52,065 bases of DNA from Sporolactobacillus sp. THM7-7 (GTDB taxonomy: Bacteria > Bacillota > Bacilli > Bacillales > Sporolactobacillaceae), in contig NZ_SEMB01000023.1 in assembly GCF_004153225.1 (NCBI RefSeq), positions 1 through 52,065 on the forward strand, written 5' to 3'. Below are positions 42,627 through 51,865 of the stretch, in pieces; position 1 is the first letter of the stretch, and every line of letters begins with the position of its first letter. The translations under genes and the position numbers were made by a program. The notes beneath the pieces were generated by a model that was not told the origin of the DNA, ran no database searches, and worked only from the letters and a program-made list of their open reading frames with translations.

Positions 42627-42920
42627 ATAAAATGGGTCACCTTCCCTTTCCCTTTTTATTTAGAGGATATTTGAAAAGTCCGGGATGTGTCGCGACGAGC
42701 TGTATTGATTCCCCAAACGGGCTTCAGACCCTTCCCGTCCCTTGTTTTCGAACAAATAGGGTGCTTGTACAGAAGCTAACGTGTTTAATTATATCTATGA
42801 ACGCTTATTTTGTCTATGTTGTTTTATAATCTTTGCGAACTTTTTCACATTGTGGGGATTTTTTCTGTTTCCATTGAATTTATCCAGAAAAATCAGGCTG
42901 AAATCAGAAGGGGGCAGAAC

Positions 42921-43790
42921 ATGCAGCTATCCGATTTTGAAGTCATTTCAGTCCTTTCAAAAGAAGGAAATATGAGAAAAGCAGCGGAGAAATTATTTGT
43001 TTCGCAGCCGGCGCTCAGTCAGCGTCTTCAGCATATTGAACGGGAATGGGGTGCGCGGATATTCGCTCGGTCAAGTAAAGGCGTTTGCTTAACCGCCGAA
43101 GGAGAAATCATCGCTCGCTTTGCAGAGGAAACATTGGGAAAGGCTCGTGAAGTCAAAGCGCGCCTTGATGCCCATGGTTCCGAGATTTACGGAACGCTGA
43201 AACTTGCGGTTTCTACGGTAAACGGACAATATTGGCTTCCCAAAATACTAAAAAATTTTGTGGAGAGCTACCCTCAGGTGAAAATCTCGCTGATCACCGG
43301 CTGGTCGAGTGAGATTCTCGAACGGATGTATCATGCGGACTGCCATGCAGCTATTGTCCGAGGCAATCCGGTATGGAGGGGTGAAAAACTACATCTGTTC
43401 GGTGATCCGCTGAATCTCGTTGATACGAAAGTCAGAAAGCTGGAAGATTTGAAAGAAGACGATCGGCCCTATGTGCAGTTTCGCAGCGACTCTTCCTATG
43501 ATCAGGTGATTCAGGAATGGTGGCACCGCCAGAAGATCAAACCGCCCTCACGAACCATCCTCGTCGATCAGATTGAAACATGCAAGCAAATGGCGACTCA
43601 TGGCATCGGTTATGCGGTTCTGCCGTCCATCAGTTTAACAGAAGCGGACCGGGTGCATCAAATCCCGCTGACCGACAGGCATGGGACCCCGCTCAAGCGG
43701 GAGAACTGGCTGCTGTATGACAAAAAATCACTGCAATTAAAACAAGTCCGCGCTTTCATTAATCTCGTACGGCATAGACTTTTACCATGA
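42921..43790 (+). CDS. ccpC: LysR-type regulator CcpC
   Basis: 289 aa. HTH at residues 16-35 (NMRKAAEKLFVSQPALSQRLQHIE), then a citrate-type effector domain. KISLITGWSSEIL, TILVDQIETCKQMATHGIGYAVLPS closely match B. subtilis CcpC, which represses citB and citZ and responds to citrate. The order ccpC-dapH-dapL-ykuU mirrors ykuM-ykuQ-ykuR-ykuU. ATG at 42921 (AGAAGGGGG upstream). fumC is a possible metabolic relative but not a known target. Confidence 0.9.
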   Translation: MQLSDFEVISVLSKEGNMRKAAEKLFVSQPALSQRLQHIEREWGARIFARSSKGVCLTAEGEIIARFAEETLGKAREVKARLDAHGSEIYGTLKLAVSTVNGQYWLPKILKNFVESYPQVKISLITGWSSEILERMYHADCHAAIVRGNPVWRGEKLHLFGDPLNLVDTKVRKLEDLKEDDRPYVQFRSDSSYDQVIQEWWHRQKIKPPSRTILVDQIETCKQMATHGIGYAVLPSISLTEADRVHQIPLTDRHGTPLKRENWLLYDKKSLQLKQVRAFINLVRHRLLP

Positions 43791-43834
43791 AATTCGATAA
43801 GATATGACTGAAATGACTCATTGGGGGCGAAAAA

Positions 43835-44545
43835 ATGGAACAGATGGATGCGCATGAAATTATTTCATTCTTACAGAACAGCAAAAAGAAGACACCGGTG
43901 AAAGTTTACATAAAAGGAAATCTCAGATCAGTCGATTTCGGTGATGCTGTTCAAACATTTATCAGCGGCGAGGCGGGTACGATCTTCGGTGATTGGGCAG
44001 TCATTGAACCGCTGCTGGAAAAGTATAAAGACCAAATTAAGGACTTTGTTGTTGAGAATGATCGAAGAAATTCCGCGGTGCCTCTTCTCAATCTGAAAGG
44101 AATCGAAGCACGCATCGAACCGGGGGCTTTAATCCGCGAGAAGGTGCAAATTGGAAAAAATGCGGTGATTATGATGGGGGCCGTGATCAATATCGGCGCA
44201 GTCGTCGGCGAAGGCACGATGATTGACATGAATGCGGTTCTCGGCGGCCGGGCAACGGTCGGAAAGAACTGCCATATCGGCGCCGGTGCGGTACTTGCCG
44301 GCGTTGTCGAGCCTCCCTCCGCCAAACCAGTCGTTGTCGAGGATAACGTGCTGATCGGCGCCAATGCGGTCGTGCTGGAAGGCGTACAGATTGGCCAAGG
44401 AGCCGTGGTTGCGGCAGGGGCGATCGTGACTAAAGATGTGCCGGAAAATACCGTCGTCGTCGGTGCGCCGGCTCGCGTCATCAAGACCATCGATGAAAAA
44501 ACGCGTTCGAAAACGGAAATTATGCAGGAGCTCCGCCAGTTATAA
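43835..44545 (+). CDS. dapH: Tetrahydrodipicolinate N-acetyltransferase
   Basis: 236 aa. Acetylates tetrahydrodipicolinate in the acetylase branch of lysine/meso-DAP synthesis. N-terminal [22 protein letters not shown] domain, then left-handed beta-helix hexapeptides ([25 protein letters not shown] through [11 protein letters not shown]). Acceptor loop [20 protein letters not shown] precedes the ATG. An operon with dapL is likely; an AACACC/GGTGTT hairpin separates them at about 44559-44586. Confidence 0.95.
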   Translation: MEQMDAHEIISFLQNSKKKTPVKVYIKGNLRSVDFGDAVQTFISGEAGTIFGDWAVIEPLLEKYKDQIKDFVVENDRRNSAVPLLNLKGIEARIEPGALIREKVQIGKNAVIMMGAVINIGAVVGEGTMIDMNAVLGGRATVGKNCHIGAGAVLAGVVEPPSAKPVVVEDNVLIGANAVVLEGVQIGQGAVVAAGAIVTKDVPENTVVVGAPARVIKTIDEKTRSKTEIMQELRQL

Positions 44546-44624
44546 ATATGTGTTTGAAACACCTGCGATTGGAAAGCCGCGGGTGTTCTGCACATCTACT
44601 TTGTCTTCGGAAAGGATCTTGAAC

Positions 44625-45740
44625 ATGAACTATATAGCAGTTAGACGGGCTCTGCATCAGATTCCTGAGACGGGGTTCGAAGAAGTGAAGACTCAGGCTT
44701 TCCTGCTTGATCAGATTAAGAAAATGCCCCAGGAGTGCCTCGACGTTGTCAAATGGAAAACCGGGCTTTTGGTTAAAGTTTCCGGTACGGAACCTTCGCG
44801 AACAATCGGTTTCAGAACCGATATCGACGCGCTTCCGGTCGAGGAAAAGACGGGCTATCCGTTTAAGTCGAAACACGAGGGAAAGATGCACGCCTGCGGC
44901 CACGATTTTCACATGACGATCGCGCTCGGCGCACTCGAGCAGATCGTCGAGAATCCGGTAAAAGATGATGTGGTCTTTATCTTTCAGCCGGCGGAAGAAG
45001 GACCCGGTGGAGCCCTGCCGATGATGGAGAGCGAGGCTTTTAAAGCCTGGAAGCCGGATTTAGTCTTTGCCCTCCACGTTTCTCCTGAATTTCCGGCGGG
45101 CACGGTCGCGACAAGAGAGGGCATTCTTTTCGCCAACACTTCGGAACTGTTTATCGATTTTTACGGCAAGGGGGGGCATGCGGCAGCTCCGCACCTGACC
45201 CATGATACAATAGTGGCGGCCAGCACTTTCGTGACAGCACTCCAAAGTATTGTTGCGCGGCGCGTCAGCCCGCTTAGCTCGGCCGTTCTGACTATCGGCA
45301 AAATGTTTGCCGGAACGAAACAGAACATTATCGCCGAACATGCACGGGTAGAGGGAACGATACGGACGCTCGATCAGGAAACGATGGCTCTGATTAAAGA
45401 AGATATTGAGCGCCGGGTCAAGGCGACCGACACGGCCTTTTATTGCCGCAGTCATATCGACTACGGGGCGAATTATTATCAAGTCTATAATAAGGCAGCT
45501 TACGTGAAGCCTTTTATTGATTTCTGCGCGAAGAAGCATTTTCCGTATGTCATCTGCGGCGAATCCATGACCGGAGAGGATTTCGGCTATTTTCTGAAAG
45601 AGATCCCCGGTTTCATGTTCTGGCTCGGCGTCGGTGAAACAGCCGGACTGCACTCCGCAGATTTCAAGCCGGATGAATCGGCGCTTGAGCAGGGGGTCCG
45701 CGTCGTCAGTGAATATATCAGGGCGGGAATCCCTTTTTAA
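44625..45740 (+). CDS. dapL: N-acetyldiaminopimelate deacetylase
   Basis: 371 aa, M20 metallopeptidase fold. Removes acetate from N-acetyl-LL-DAP. Metal motif MHACGHDFHMTIA, FIFQPAEEGPGGA and GESMTGEDFGYFL. The lid domain is inserted at about 180-290. ATG at 44625 has AAAGGA 8 bases upstream. Gene order after dapH as in B. subtilis ykuQ-ykuR. A strong terminator follows. Confidence 0.95.
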   Translation: MNYIAVRRALHQIPETGFEEVKTQAFLLDQIKKMPQECLDVVKWKTGLLVKVSGTEPSRTIGFRTDIDALPVEEKTGYPFKSKHEGKMHACGHDFHMTIALGALEQIVENPVKDDVVFIFQPAEEGPGGALPMMESEAFKAWKPDLVFALHVSPEFPAGTVATREGILFANTSELFIDFYGKGGHAAAPHLTHDTIVAASTFVTALQSIVARRVSPLSSAVLTIGKMFAGTKQNIIAEHARVEGTIRTLDQETMALIKEDIERRVKATDTAFYCRSHIDYGANYYQVYNKAAYVKPFIDFCAKKHFPYVICGESMTGEDFGYFLKEIPGFMFWLGVGETAGLHSADFKPDESALEQGVRVVSEYIRAGIPF

Positions 45741-46089
45741 AATCAGGGATGGAAACGGAGAAAAATGTTACAGAAAAGCGTTAAAAAGCTCCAGGGGCTC
45801 AGGCTCCCGGAGCTGATTGTTTTTATCAAATGTTAGACTTGTCTATACTATAAGTGCGAATAAAATTTATAGGGATGCAGGGCTTCAGGTTCAGCAGGCA
45901 GAGGATTGGCTTCGCCCGGTTTACTTTATCAATATAAAAATGGTTATCGGTCGCGGCTGACAAAACGGGAAAGGTTATTCGATAATATTTTTCGTAAATG
46001 ATAATGGCACTGTTTTTTTTATCCAATCTTTCGCGATACATCTTGCTGCTAACTGTTTTTCATTTAATTAAATTAATTATTATTTTATA
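45741..46089. other. Intergenic region between dapL and the peroxiredoxin gene
   Basis: After the dapL terminator about 260 bp hold no credible gene. A reverse-strand frame (45826-46041) has no family resemblance and no ribosome site. The last part is a very AT-rich operator/promoter region. Confidence 0.4.
45787..45825 (+). terminator. Terminator of dapH-dapL
   Basis: AGCTCC / GGAGCT outer stem and GGG / CCC inner stem, then a T-run. Confidence 0.75.
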
Positions 46090-46101
46090 TTGAATTAAAT
46101 T
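46065..46101. promoter_or_regulatory. Two AATTAAATT operator-like palindromes
   Basis: A perfect 7-1-7 palindrome TAATTAA-A-TTAATTA at 46065-46079 contains AATTAAATT. A second AATTAAATT lies at 46093-46101, overlapping the -35 of the peroxiredoxin promoter. The core is that of OhrR/MarR-type operators of peroxide response; PerR (TTATAAT-N-ATTATAA) fits less well. Confidence 0.5.
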
Positions 46102-46118
46102 AGTTATGGTATTATAAT
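46090..46118 (+). promoter_or_regulatory. Promoter of the peroxiredoxin gene
   Basis: TTGAAT, 17-bp spacer, TATAAT. Confidence 0.75.
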
Positions 46119-46176
46119 AAAGCTAGTCCTTCATGTGACTTATGAAGAAAAATATTTTCAGGAGGGTTTTTGAATT

Positions 46177-46725
46177 ATGGTAGAACGTCTTGTTAGTGCC
46201 CCGGCACCGCGTTTTGAATTGGATGTTTGCAATGCGGACGGCTCATTCGGGAAATTCAGTCTTGAGGACAACATTAAGGCCGGCAAGTGGACGATTTTCT
46301 TTTTCTATCCGATGGATTTCACTTTTGTCTGCCCAACGGAAATCACAGCTTTCAGTGACCGCTATGACGAATTCCAGGCATTGAATACGGATGTTGTCGG
46401 CTGTTCCTGCGACACGATTTATACACATCAGGCCTGGATGAAAGTCTCCCGCAAGGAAGGCGGCATCGGCAAGATTAACTTCCCTCTGGCTGCCGATCAT
46501 ACACATGAAGTTGCCGAAAAATACGGTGTTCTGATCCCTGAAGAGGGCGTCGCGCTGCGCGGACTGTTTATCATTAGTCCGGAAGGGGATCTAAGATATT
46601 CTGTTGTCAATGACAACAATATCGGTCGCGACGTTGACGAAACGCTGCGTGTGCTTCAGGCTCTGCAAACCGGCGGACTCTGCCCGGCGAACTGGCATCC
46701 GGGTGAAGAGACACTGCATGTCTGA
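46177..46725 (+). CDS. ykuU: 2-Cys peroxiredoxin (YkuU/AhpC-like)
   Basis: 182 aa. Reduces peroxides using thiols. Peroxidatic Cys52 in FVCPTE with DFTFVCPTEITAF, resolving Cys169 in GGLCPANW, so a typical 2-Cys enzyme. HQAWMKVSRKEGGIGKINFPLAAD is conserved. AhpF is not adjacent; reduction is probably by thioredoxin. Position after ccpC-dapH-dapL matches ykuU of B. subtilis. AGGAGG precedes the ATG. Confidence 0.93.
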   Translation: MVERLVSAPAPRFELDVCNADGSFGKFSLEDNIKAGKWTIFFFYPMDFTFVCPTEITAFSDRYDEFQALNTDVVGCSCDTIYTHQAWMKVSRKEGGIGKINFPLAADHTHEVAEKYGVLIPEEGVALRGLFIISPEGDLRYSVVNDNNIGRDVDETLRVLQALQTGGLCPANWHPGEETLHV

Positions 46726-46782
46726 GAGCTGTGCACGGAAAATTTTACATCCGTCATTCGACAGAGGACGGGACGAAAGAAG

Positions 46783-46819
46783 AATCCGGTTATGCTTTCC
46801 GAGGCATACCGGGTTTTTT
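46783..46819 (+). terminator. Terminator of the peroxiredoxin gene
   Basis: AATCCGGTTATGC / GCATACCGGGTT stem (with G-U pair), then TTTTTT. Confidence 0.85.
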
Positions 46820-46838
46820 GTACACTATTTGTACACTA
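46818..46838. repeat. 11-bp-phased direct repeat TTGTACACTA
   Basis: TTGTACACTA at 46818-46827 and again at 46829-46838, one helical turn apart. It lies directly after the peroxiredoxin terminator and before a second terminator. Part of a roughly 360-bp gap otherwise without a gene. Confidence 0.6.
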
Positions 46839-46895
46839 AGAGAGAAAAAAATTCCTGGCGGATAAGTATCAGAAAAACGGAAGATGCTTGCATCA

Positions 46896-46925
46896 AAGAC
46901 TTGCCGATCGGCAAGTCTTCTTTTT
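46896..46925. terminator. Orphan terminator hairpin
   Basis: AAGACTTGCC-GATC-GGCAAGTCTT, perfect 10-bp stem followed by CTTTTT. No gene precedes it within 75 bp after the previous terminator, so a short RNA may end here. Confidence 0.7.
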
Positions 46926-46996
46926 GGGGCTGGATGGCTCCTGGAGCGTGCGGCCACAGCCAAACACATGTCTTCAATGATTCGGATGCGGATCGC

Positions 46997-47024
46997 TTGT
47001 CGTCTGGCATCGTTCTGTTAGAAT
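46997..47024 (+). promoter_or_regulatory. Promoter of the CydB-like gene
   Basis: TTGTCG, 16-bp spacer, TAGAAT. Confidence 0.5.
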
Positions 47025-47089
47025 GAATGGTATTGGGCAGAGATGGAGCCTGCATAGAACCGCTCGATTGAGAGAGGAAGGATCGAACG

Positions 47090-48112
47090 ATGAACGAACC
47101 GGTTGCTGTGATTGCTTTATGGGTATTCATCTATAGTTATTTAATTCTTGCTTCCGTGGATTTCGGAGCAAGCTTCTATTTGTTTTACGGGCAAAAATGT
47201 TTACATCGGGACGACGTGTACGCTATTTTGAATGACTTTGTCTCCCCGGTTTCGGAGGTCATCAATATTTGCGTTGTTTTCTTTTTTGCGGCTTTGTCCG
47301 GTTTTTTTCCGGAAATGACATTCTACTATCGAACGCCGCTCGCCTTTTCCGGGATTCTCGCCGTCATCCTCACTATAGCCAAAGGGACGTTCTTTGCGGT
47401 GGGGCAGCTGGCAGACAAACGATCCAAGCTCGGAAAGATATGCGCCGCCGGCAACGGGATCGCAGGCGTTCTCATTCCCGCCGCCCTTAGTATCGCGATG
47501 GTGATCAGCGAAGGAGGATTTGTCAACGGGCAAACCGGAAGCCTCAGCCTTTTCCTGAAGCAGCTCGTGACAAGTGTATATTTCTGGACGGTCATGATCA
47601 TAGCCGTTGTCAGCGTCTTTTATATCAGCGCGATGTTCTTAAGCTTGTTTGCCCGCCTGAACGGGAATCCTTCCCTGAGCGAGAGTATGCGTCATGCCGC
47701 ACTGTTCTGGAGTATGCCGACTGTCGTCGCCAGCGGTTTGGTTTTTCTCGGTCTGGAGTATCAGAATCCAAGTCATTTTATGGCTGCGCTGAACGAATCG
47801 TGGATGTTTCTTCTGTCCCTTGTCTGTCTTTTGGCGGCGGTGGCGCTTCTCTTTTTAAAGCGCGGTCTCTATCTGTCCTTTTTGTTTGTCATGCTTCAGT
47901 ATTTCTTCGCACTGCTGGGTTACAGTCTCTCCCATTTGCCATTTGTCATTTATCCGGATGTTCGGGTGCTGGCGGATGTCGGGTCACTCGTCAGATCCCC
48001 CTTAGCGTTTTTTGGCATCATGCTTGCTTCGCTTGCCGTTCCTTCCGGATTTTTCATGCTGAAAATAGCCAGAATCCGGCGATATATCGCTTTTCAGCGC
48101 GAGAGCAGGTAA
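47090..48112 (+). CDS. Orphan CydB-like membrane protein (bd oxidase subunit II family)
   Basis: 340 aa with about nine membrane segments. LILASVDFGASFYLFYG corresponds to the CydB N-terminal GYDFG region, and the helix spacing and C-terminal half match CydB/CbdB. It is only distantly related to the CydB at 15.7 kb. No CydA-type subunit is adjacent; the neighbours are a peroxiredoxin and rnjA. It may pair with an unlinked subunit I, such as a YthA type, or act in another role. Own promoter and ribosome site (AGAGGAAGG). Confidence 0.7.
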   Translation: MNEPVAVIALWVFIYSYLILASVDFGASFYLFYGQKCLHRDDVYAILNDFVSPVSEVINICVVFFFAALSGFFPEMTFYYRTPLAFSGILAVILTIAKGTFFAVGQLADKRSKLGKICAAGNGIAGVLIPAALSIAMVISEGGFVNGQTGSLSLFLKQLVTSVYFWTVMIIAVVSVFYISAMFLSLFARLNGNPSLSESMRHAALFWSMPTVVASGLVFLGLEYQNPSHFMAALNESWMFLLSLVCLLAAVALLFLKRGLYLSFLFVMLQYFFALLGYSLSHLPFVIYPDVRVLADVGSLVRSPLAFFGIMLASLAVPSGFFMLKIARIRRYIAFQRESR

Positions 48113-48121
48113 AAATATGTA

Positions 48122-48164
48122 TAAAAAAACCGAAAGAGCGTCGAAGAAAAACCGCTCTTTCGGT
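48122..48164 (-). terminator. Terminator of rpoY-rnjA
   Basis: ACCGAAAGAGCG / CGCTCTTTCGGT perfect 12-bp stem with a T-run on the minus strand only. Confidence 0.9.
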
Positions 48165-48188
48165 GTCATGAGTCGTTCTATCAAATGA

Positions 48189-49892
48189 TCAGCCCATCTC
48201 AACCGGCTGGTTTCCTTTTTCATCTACTTCCATAATGATTGGGAGAATCATCGGCTTACGCCTTGTCTTCTCATAAAGAAACGGTGAAAGAATGTCATGG
48301 ATTTCATTCTTAATTTCCGCCCACTGCAGGTTTTGGCGCGGCATCATTTCCCGCAGGCGATCGGACAAAAGCTGCTGTGCCTCATTAATCAAATCTCCGG
48401 ATTCCCGCATATAAACAAAACCCCTTGAGATGATGTCCGGGCCCGCCAGAATCTTGTGGGCTTCCATATCGATGCTGACAACGATGATCACAAGCCCCTC
48501 TTCCGAAAGGATCCGGCGATCGCGGAGAACGATGTTGCCGATATCGCCGATACCGCTGCCGTCAATATAGACGGAACCGGAAGGAATTTTACCGGTTACC
48601 GCCGCTTTATGCTCATCAAGGGCGAGCACGTCACCGATGTTCATGATGAATGAGCGATTGTACGGAATACCGCAGGCATGCGCCGTTTGTACATGCTTCT
48701 TCAACATACGGTATTCCCCGTGAATGGGCATGAAAAATTTCGGTTTGAGCAGCCGAAGCATCAGCTTTTCTTCTTCCTGTCCGCCGTGACCGGACGTATG
48801 AATATTGCTCAGGCGGCTGGAGATAACATCCGCGCCCGCACGATAAAGCTGGTTAATCGTATGGTTGATTCCCACACGGTTTCCCGGGATCGGCGATGAC
48901 GAGAAAATAACGGTATCCCCTGGCTGTATTTGAATCTGCCGGTGGGTGCCGTTAGCGATCCGGGACAGAGCCGCCATCGGTTCACCCTGGCTGCCCGTAC
49001 ACAGAATCACGACTTCCTGATCCGGCAGATGATTGATCTCGTGATGATCAATAAACATGCCTTTTGGCGCTTTAATGTAACCGAGCTCCTCGCCGATTGT
49101 CAGGGAGGCTTCCATGCTTCGGCCAAAGACAGCAATCTTACGTTTCGTCTCGACGGCACCGTCTACAACTTGCTGAAGACGGTGAATATTTGAAGCAAAA
49201 GTGGCGAAAATAATCCGCCCTTTTACCTTCCTGAAAATGTCTCTAATATTTTCCCCGACTTCTCGTTCCGTCATAGTGAATCCGGGTACTTCTGCATTCG
49301 TGCTGTCGGACATCAGACAGAGCACGCCTTCTTTACCGATCTCCGCCATTTTCGTCAAGTTCGCCGTCTGCCCCCCGACAGGCGTGAAATCAAACTTAAA
49401 GTCTCCGGTTTCGACAATATTGCCAGAGGGCGTCTTGACGATGACGCCGTAAGAATCGGGAATGCTATGGGTCGTCCGGAAGAAGCTGACCGATGTCTTT
49501 TGAAATTTAATGACAGCGTCTTCCGTAATTTCATGAATGACCGCCCGGCGCAGGAGATTATGTTCTTCCAGTTTATTGCGGATGAGCCCGGCCGCAAGTT
49601 TGCCGGCGTATATCGGTACATTAAGCGCCCGAAGCAGGTAGGGGACCCCGCCGATATGGTCTTCGTGTCCGTGCGTAATGAAGAGTCCCTTCACCTTTTC
49701 TGCGTTCTTCACTAAATAGCTGTAATCCGGGATCACATAATCAATGCCAAGCAGATCGTCTTCGGGAAACTTAATGCCGGCGTCGATCACAATGATTTCA
49801 TCCTGAAACTGGATTCCGTACGTGTTTTTGCCTATTTCTCCGAGACCGCCAAGGGAAAATACGGCTGTTTGATGGTTTTTGACAAATTTCAT
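48189..49892 (-). CDS. rnjA: Ribonuclease J1
   Basis: 567 aa. Metallo-beta-lactamase/beta-CASP RNase with 5'-3' exo- and endonuclease activity, central to mRNA decay and 16S rRNA maturation. HxHxDH motif in [30 protein letters not shown] and DSTNAEVPG. beta-[17 protein letters not shown] and [11 protein letters not shown], plus a C-terminal domain. It starts 3 bp after rpoY, the conserved ykzG-rnjA order. RNase J1 rather than J2 on length, [10 protein letters not shown] start and rpoY linkage. Confidence 0.96.
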   Translation of the reverse strand: MKFVKNHQTAVFSLGGLGEIGKNTYGIQFQDEIIVIDAGIKFPEDDLLGIDYVIPDYSYLVKNAEKVKGLFITHGHEDHIGGVPYLLRALNVPIYAGKLAAGLIRNKLEEHNLLRRAVIHEITEDAVIKFQKTSVSFFRTTHSIPDSYGVIVKTPSGNIVETGDFKFDFTPVGGQTANLTKMAEIGKEGVLCLMSDSTNAEVPGFTMTEREVGENIRDIFRKVKGRIIFATFASNIHRLQQVVDGAVETKRKIAVFGRSMEASLTIGEELGYIKAPKGMFIDHHEINHLPDQEVVILCTGSQGEPMAALSRIANGTHRQIQIQPGDTVIFSSSPIPGNRVGINHTINQLYRAGADVISSRLSNIHTSGHGGQEEEKLMLRLLKPKFFMPIHGEYRMLKKHVQTAHACGIPYNRSFIMNIGDVLALDEHKAAVTGKIPSGSVYIDGSGIGDIGNIVLRDRRILSEEGLVIIVVSIDMEAHKILAGPDIISRGFVYMRESGDLINEAQQLLSDRLREMMPRQNLQWAEIKNEIHDILSPFLYEKTRRKPMILPIIMEVDEKGNQPVEMG

Positions 49893-49895
49893 AAG

Positions 49896-50105
49896 TTATA
49901 TCTTCTCCAATTTAAAATCAGGGGAATTTTTCTCATATTCGAGAAATTTTCCTGTTAATGGCTGAATAAATTCGATGTTATACGGCTTATCCACGTACTT
50001 CTTTCTTATGTCACGAACACTTTCGGCTTCCAAATAAAGCGTCTCCGTCTTCTCCCGAACAGGCGCTTCATCTCTGTTTTCCTGATACAGTACTTTGAAA
50101 ATCAA
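49896..50105 (-). CDS. rpoY: RNA polymerase epsilon subunit
   Basis: 69 aa. Small auxiliary subunit of Firmicutes RNA polymerase (formerly YkzG). MIFKVLYQENRDEAPVREKT, LYLEAES and VRDIRKKYVDKPYNIEFIQPL match the family along the whole length. TATAAT at 50141-50146 (reverse strand) is the likely -10 of the rpoY-rnjA operon. Confidence 0.95.
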   Translation of the reverse strand: MIFKVLYQENRDEAPVREKTETLYLEAESVRDIRKKYVDKPYNIEFIQPLTGKFLEYEKNSPDFKLEKI

Positions 50106-50376
50106 CGTGCTTCACCCTTTCAAAATTCTACCTTATGATTATTATATATGAAAAATAAAGGTTTTTCATCGAAAGCCATTTCATTGTCTGGACGAAGGCT
50201 AAAGAAAAGCTGTCTCGAAAGGATAGGCTTTCTTGACTGGAGGCGTTATAATGAAACTAAATGCCCTTCAATTGTTGTATTCAAACCCGATCTTTTATGC
50301 AAAATCGTTTATTCGCCGCCGGGCAGCGGCTTCCAAATTTTCTCAATAGAAAAGAGACGGGCAGGAGGATGATTTC

Positions 50377-51162
50377 ATGCAGCCAAAGATTGTTTTTTTT
50401 GATATTGACAGCACACTTTACGATTTTAACAAATCGGTCCCCGATTCAACGGCCGAGGCGATTGCCATTCTGCAGGAAAAAGGGATCGTCACAGTGATTG
50501 CGACAGGACGGGCGCCGTTTATGTTCAGCGATTTAAGAGAGAAATTGAACATTCATTCATTTGTCAGTTTTAACGGCTCTTACGTTGTTTATCAACATGC
50601 TCCGATTTATAAGAGTCCGCTTTCCCGGCACGCCCTTCGTGAGCTCGAAAAACAATCGGCTGAGCGGGACTATCCGCTCGTTTTTCTAAATGAAAAAACG
50701 ATGAAGGCGGATCGGGGCATCGGTGAGAAAGTGAAAGAAGGCATCAGCAGTCTAAAGTTAAAAGTGCCAATGCCGGAGAAAGATCCTCATTTTTATTTGG
50801 AAAACGATATTTATCAGGCGCTTCTGTTTTACTCCGAAAAAGATGATTCGGCTTATCTGGAAAAGTCGCCGCTCGATACCTTTAATTACGTCCGATGGCA
50901 TCCGTATTCGGTCGACGTGATTCCTCGGCATGGATCAAAAGCGGCGGGGATAAGAAAGGTATTGGAAATAACAGGCTTTTCGTTGGAAGAAGCGTGTGCC
51001 TTCGGCGACGGCAACAATGATGTCGAGATGCTCTCTTATGTCGGTACCGGTGTCGCCATGGGGAACGCGGTGCGCGCCGCAAAAGCCGCAGCTGATTTTG
51101 TCACCCGCCCCGTCAATCAGGATGGGGTTTACTATGGCTTAAGGAAAATAGGACTGATATAG
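50377..51162 (+). CDS. ykrA: HAD-family Cof-type phosphatase (YkrA)
   Basis: 261 aa. Motif I FFDIDSTLYDF carries the two catalytic Asp but Ser replaces the usual Gly of DxDGT, which should be tolerated. Motif II VIATGRAP, C2-type cap (about 85-185), motif III Lys in HGSKAAGI and motif IV FGDGNNDVEML. Sugar-phosphate or flavin-type substrates are usual in this group. Substrate here unknown. AGGAGG precedes ATG. Confidence 0.9.
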   Translation: MQPKIVFFDIDSTLYDFNKSVPDSTAEAIAILQEKGIVTVIATGRAPFMFSDLREKLNIHSFVSFNGSYVVYQHAPIYKSPLSRHALRELEKQSAERDYPLVFLNEKTMKADRGIGEKVKEGISSLKLKVPMPEKDPHFYLENDIYQALLFYSEKDDSAYLEKSPLDTFNYVRWHPYSVDVIPRHGSKAAGIRKVLEITGFSLEEACAFGDGNNDVEMLSYVGTGVAMGNAVRAAKAAADFVTRPVNQDGVYYGLRKIGLI

Positions 51163-51172
51163 TAGAGTAGAG

Positions 51173-51205
51173 AAAAACGCCGCGACGATAAGTCGCGGCG
51201 TTTTT
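51173..51205. terminator. Bidirectional terminator between ykrA and def
   Basis: AAAAACGCCGCGAC-GATAA-GTCGCGGCGTTTTT, perfect 14-bp stem. Confidence 0.95.
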
Positions 51206-51250
51206 CGTTCTCCAGGAATGACTCGTCGGCTTGGAAACGGGATCACGGGA

Positions 51251-51805
51251 TCACTGTTCCTTTTGAAAAACATGATCCGGGATTTTGAAAGGTTCATCCT
51301 TGTCGATCCGATCATAGAAAAGAATTCCGTCCAGATGATCGATCTCATGCTGAATGGCAATGGAAGGATAGCCTTTGAGCCGGAGCGTTACCGGTTTTCC
51401 ATCGATGTCAAAAGCCTTGACTTTCACTCGGGCGTGTCTCGGAACATAGCCAGGTACTTCCCGGTCAACCGACAGACAGCCTTCTCCGCCCGGCAGGTAC
51501 GTATTTTCTACCGAATGGCTGGCGATTTTCGGATTGAACAGTGTATATTCATAATGCTTCCCGTCGTCATCGTCCAGATAAAGGGCAATCATCCGCTTGC
51601 TGATGCCAAGCTGCGGTGCCGCAAGACCGATCCCGGCGCGCAGCTGATATTTTTCCGCAATCTCTTCGTTCTGGCTGTTTTTCAGAAACTCAAGCATTTT
51701 TTTTAACGTCTCTTTCTCTTCTTCCGTTGCCGGCAACGGGACTTCTTTAGCCACCTGCCGGAGAATAGGATTGCCCTCCCGTATAATATCGTCCATCGTA
51801 ATCAT
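51251..51805 (-). CDS. def: Peptide deformylase
   Basis: 184 aa from ATG 51805 (GGAGGGA 10 bases upstream; start [11 protein letters not shown] as in Bacillus DefB/YkrB). Removes the formyl group from nascent proteins. Motif 1 [10 protein letters not shown], motif 2 EGCLSVD with the metal Cys, motif 3 QHEIDHLDG with the metal histidines and the catalytic Glu. Type II, as it has the Gram-positive insertion near [14 protein letters not shown]. It pairs tail to tail with ykrA, as in B. subtilis ykrA-ykrB. Confidence 0.95.
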   Translation of the reverse strand: MITMDDIIREGNPILRQVAKEVPLPATEEEKETLKKMLEFLKNSQNEEIAEKYQLRAGIGLAAPQLGISKRMIALYLDDDDGKHYEYTLFNPKIASHSVENTYLPGGEGCLSVDREVPGYVPRHARVKVKAFDIDGKPVTLRLKGYPSIAIQHEIDHLDGILFYDRIDKDEPFKIPDHVFQKEQ

Positions 51806-51865
51806 GATAAAAGGATCCCTCCGTACACGTCCAGGATTGAAATAATGTATCGCAAAATCTGTCAT

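Noticed and set aside
44559-44586. Hairpin between dapH and dapL as a terminator
   Set aside because: AACACC/GGTGTT stem has no T-run and the genes are close and codirectional; more likely read-through or chance.
45826-46041. 71-codon reverse frame between dapL and the peroxiredoxin gene
   Set aside because: No Shine-Dalgarno and no family resemblance, and it runs into the AT-rich operator region.
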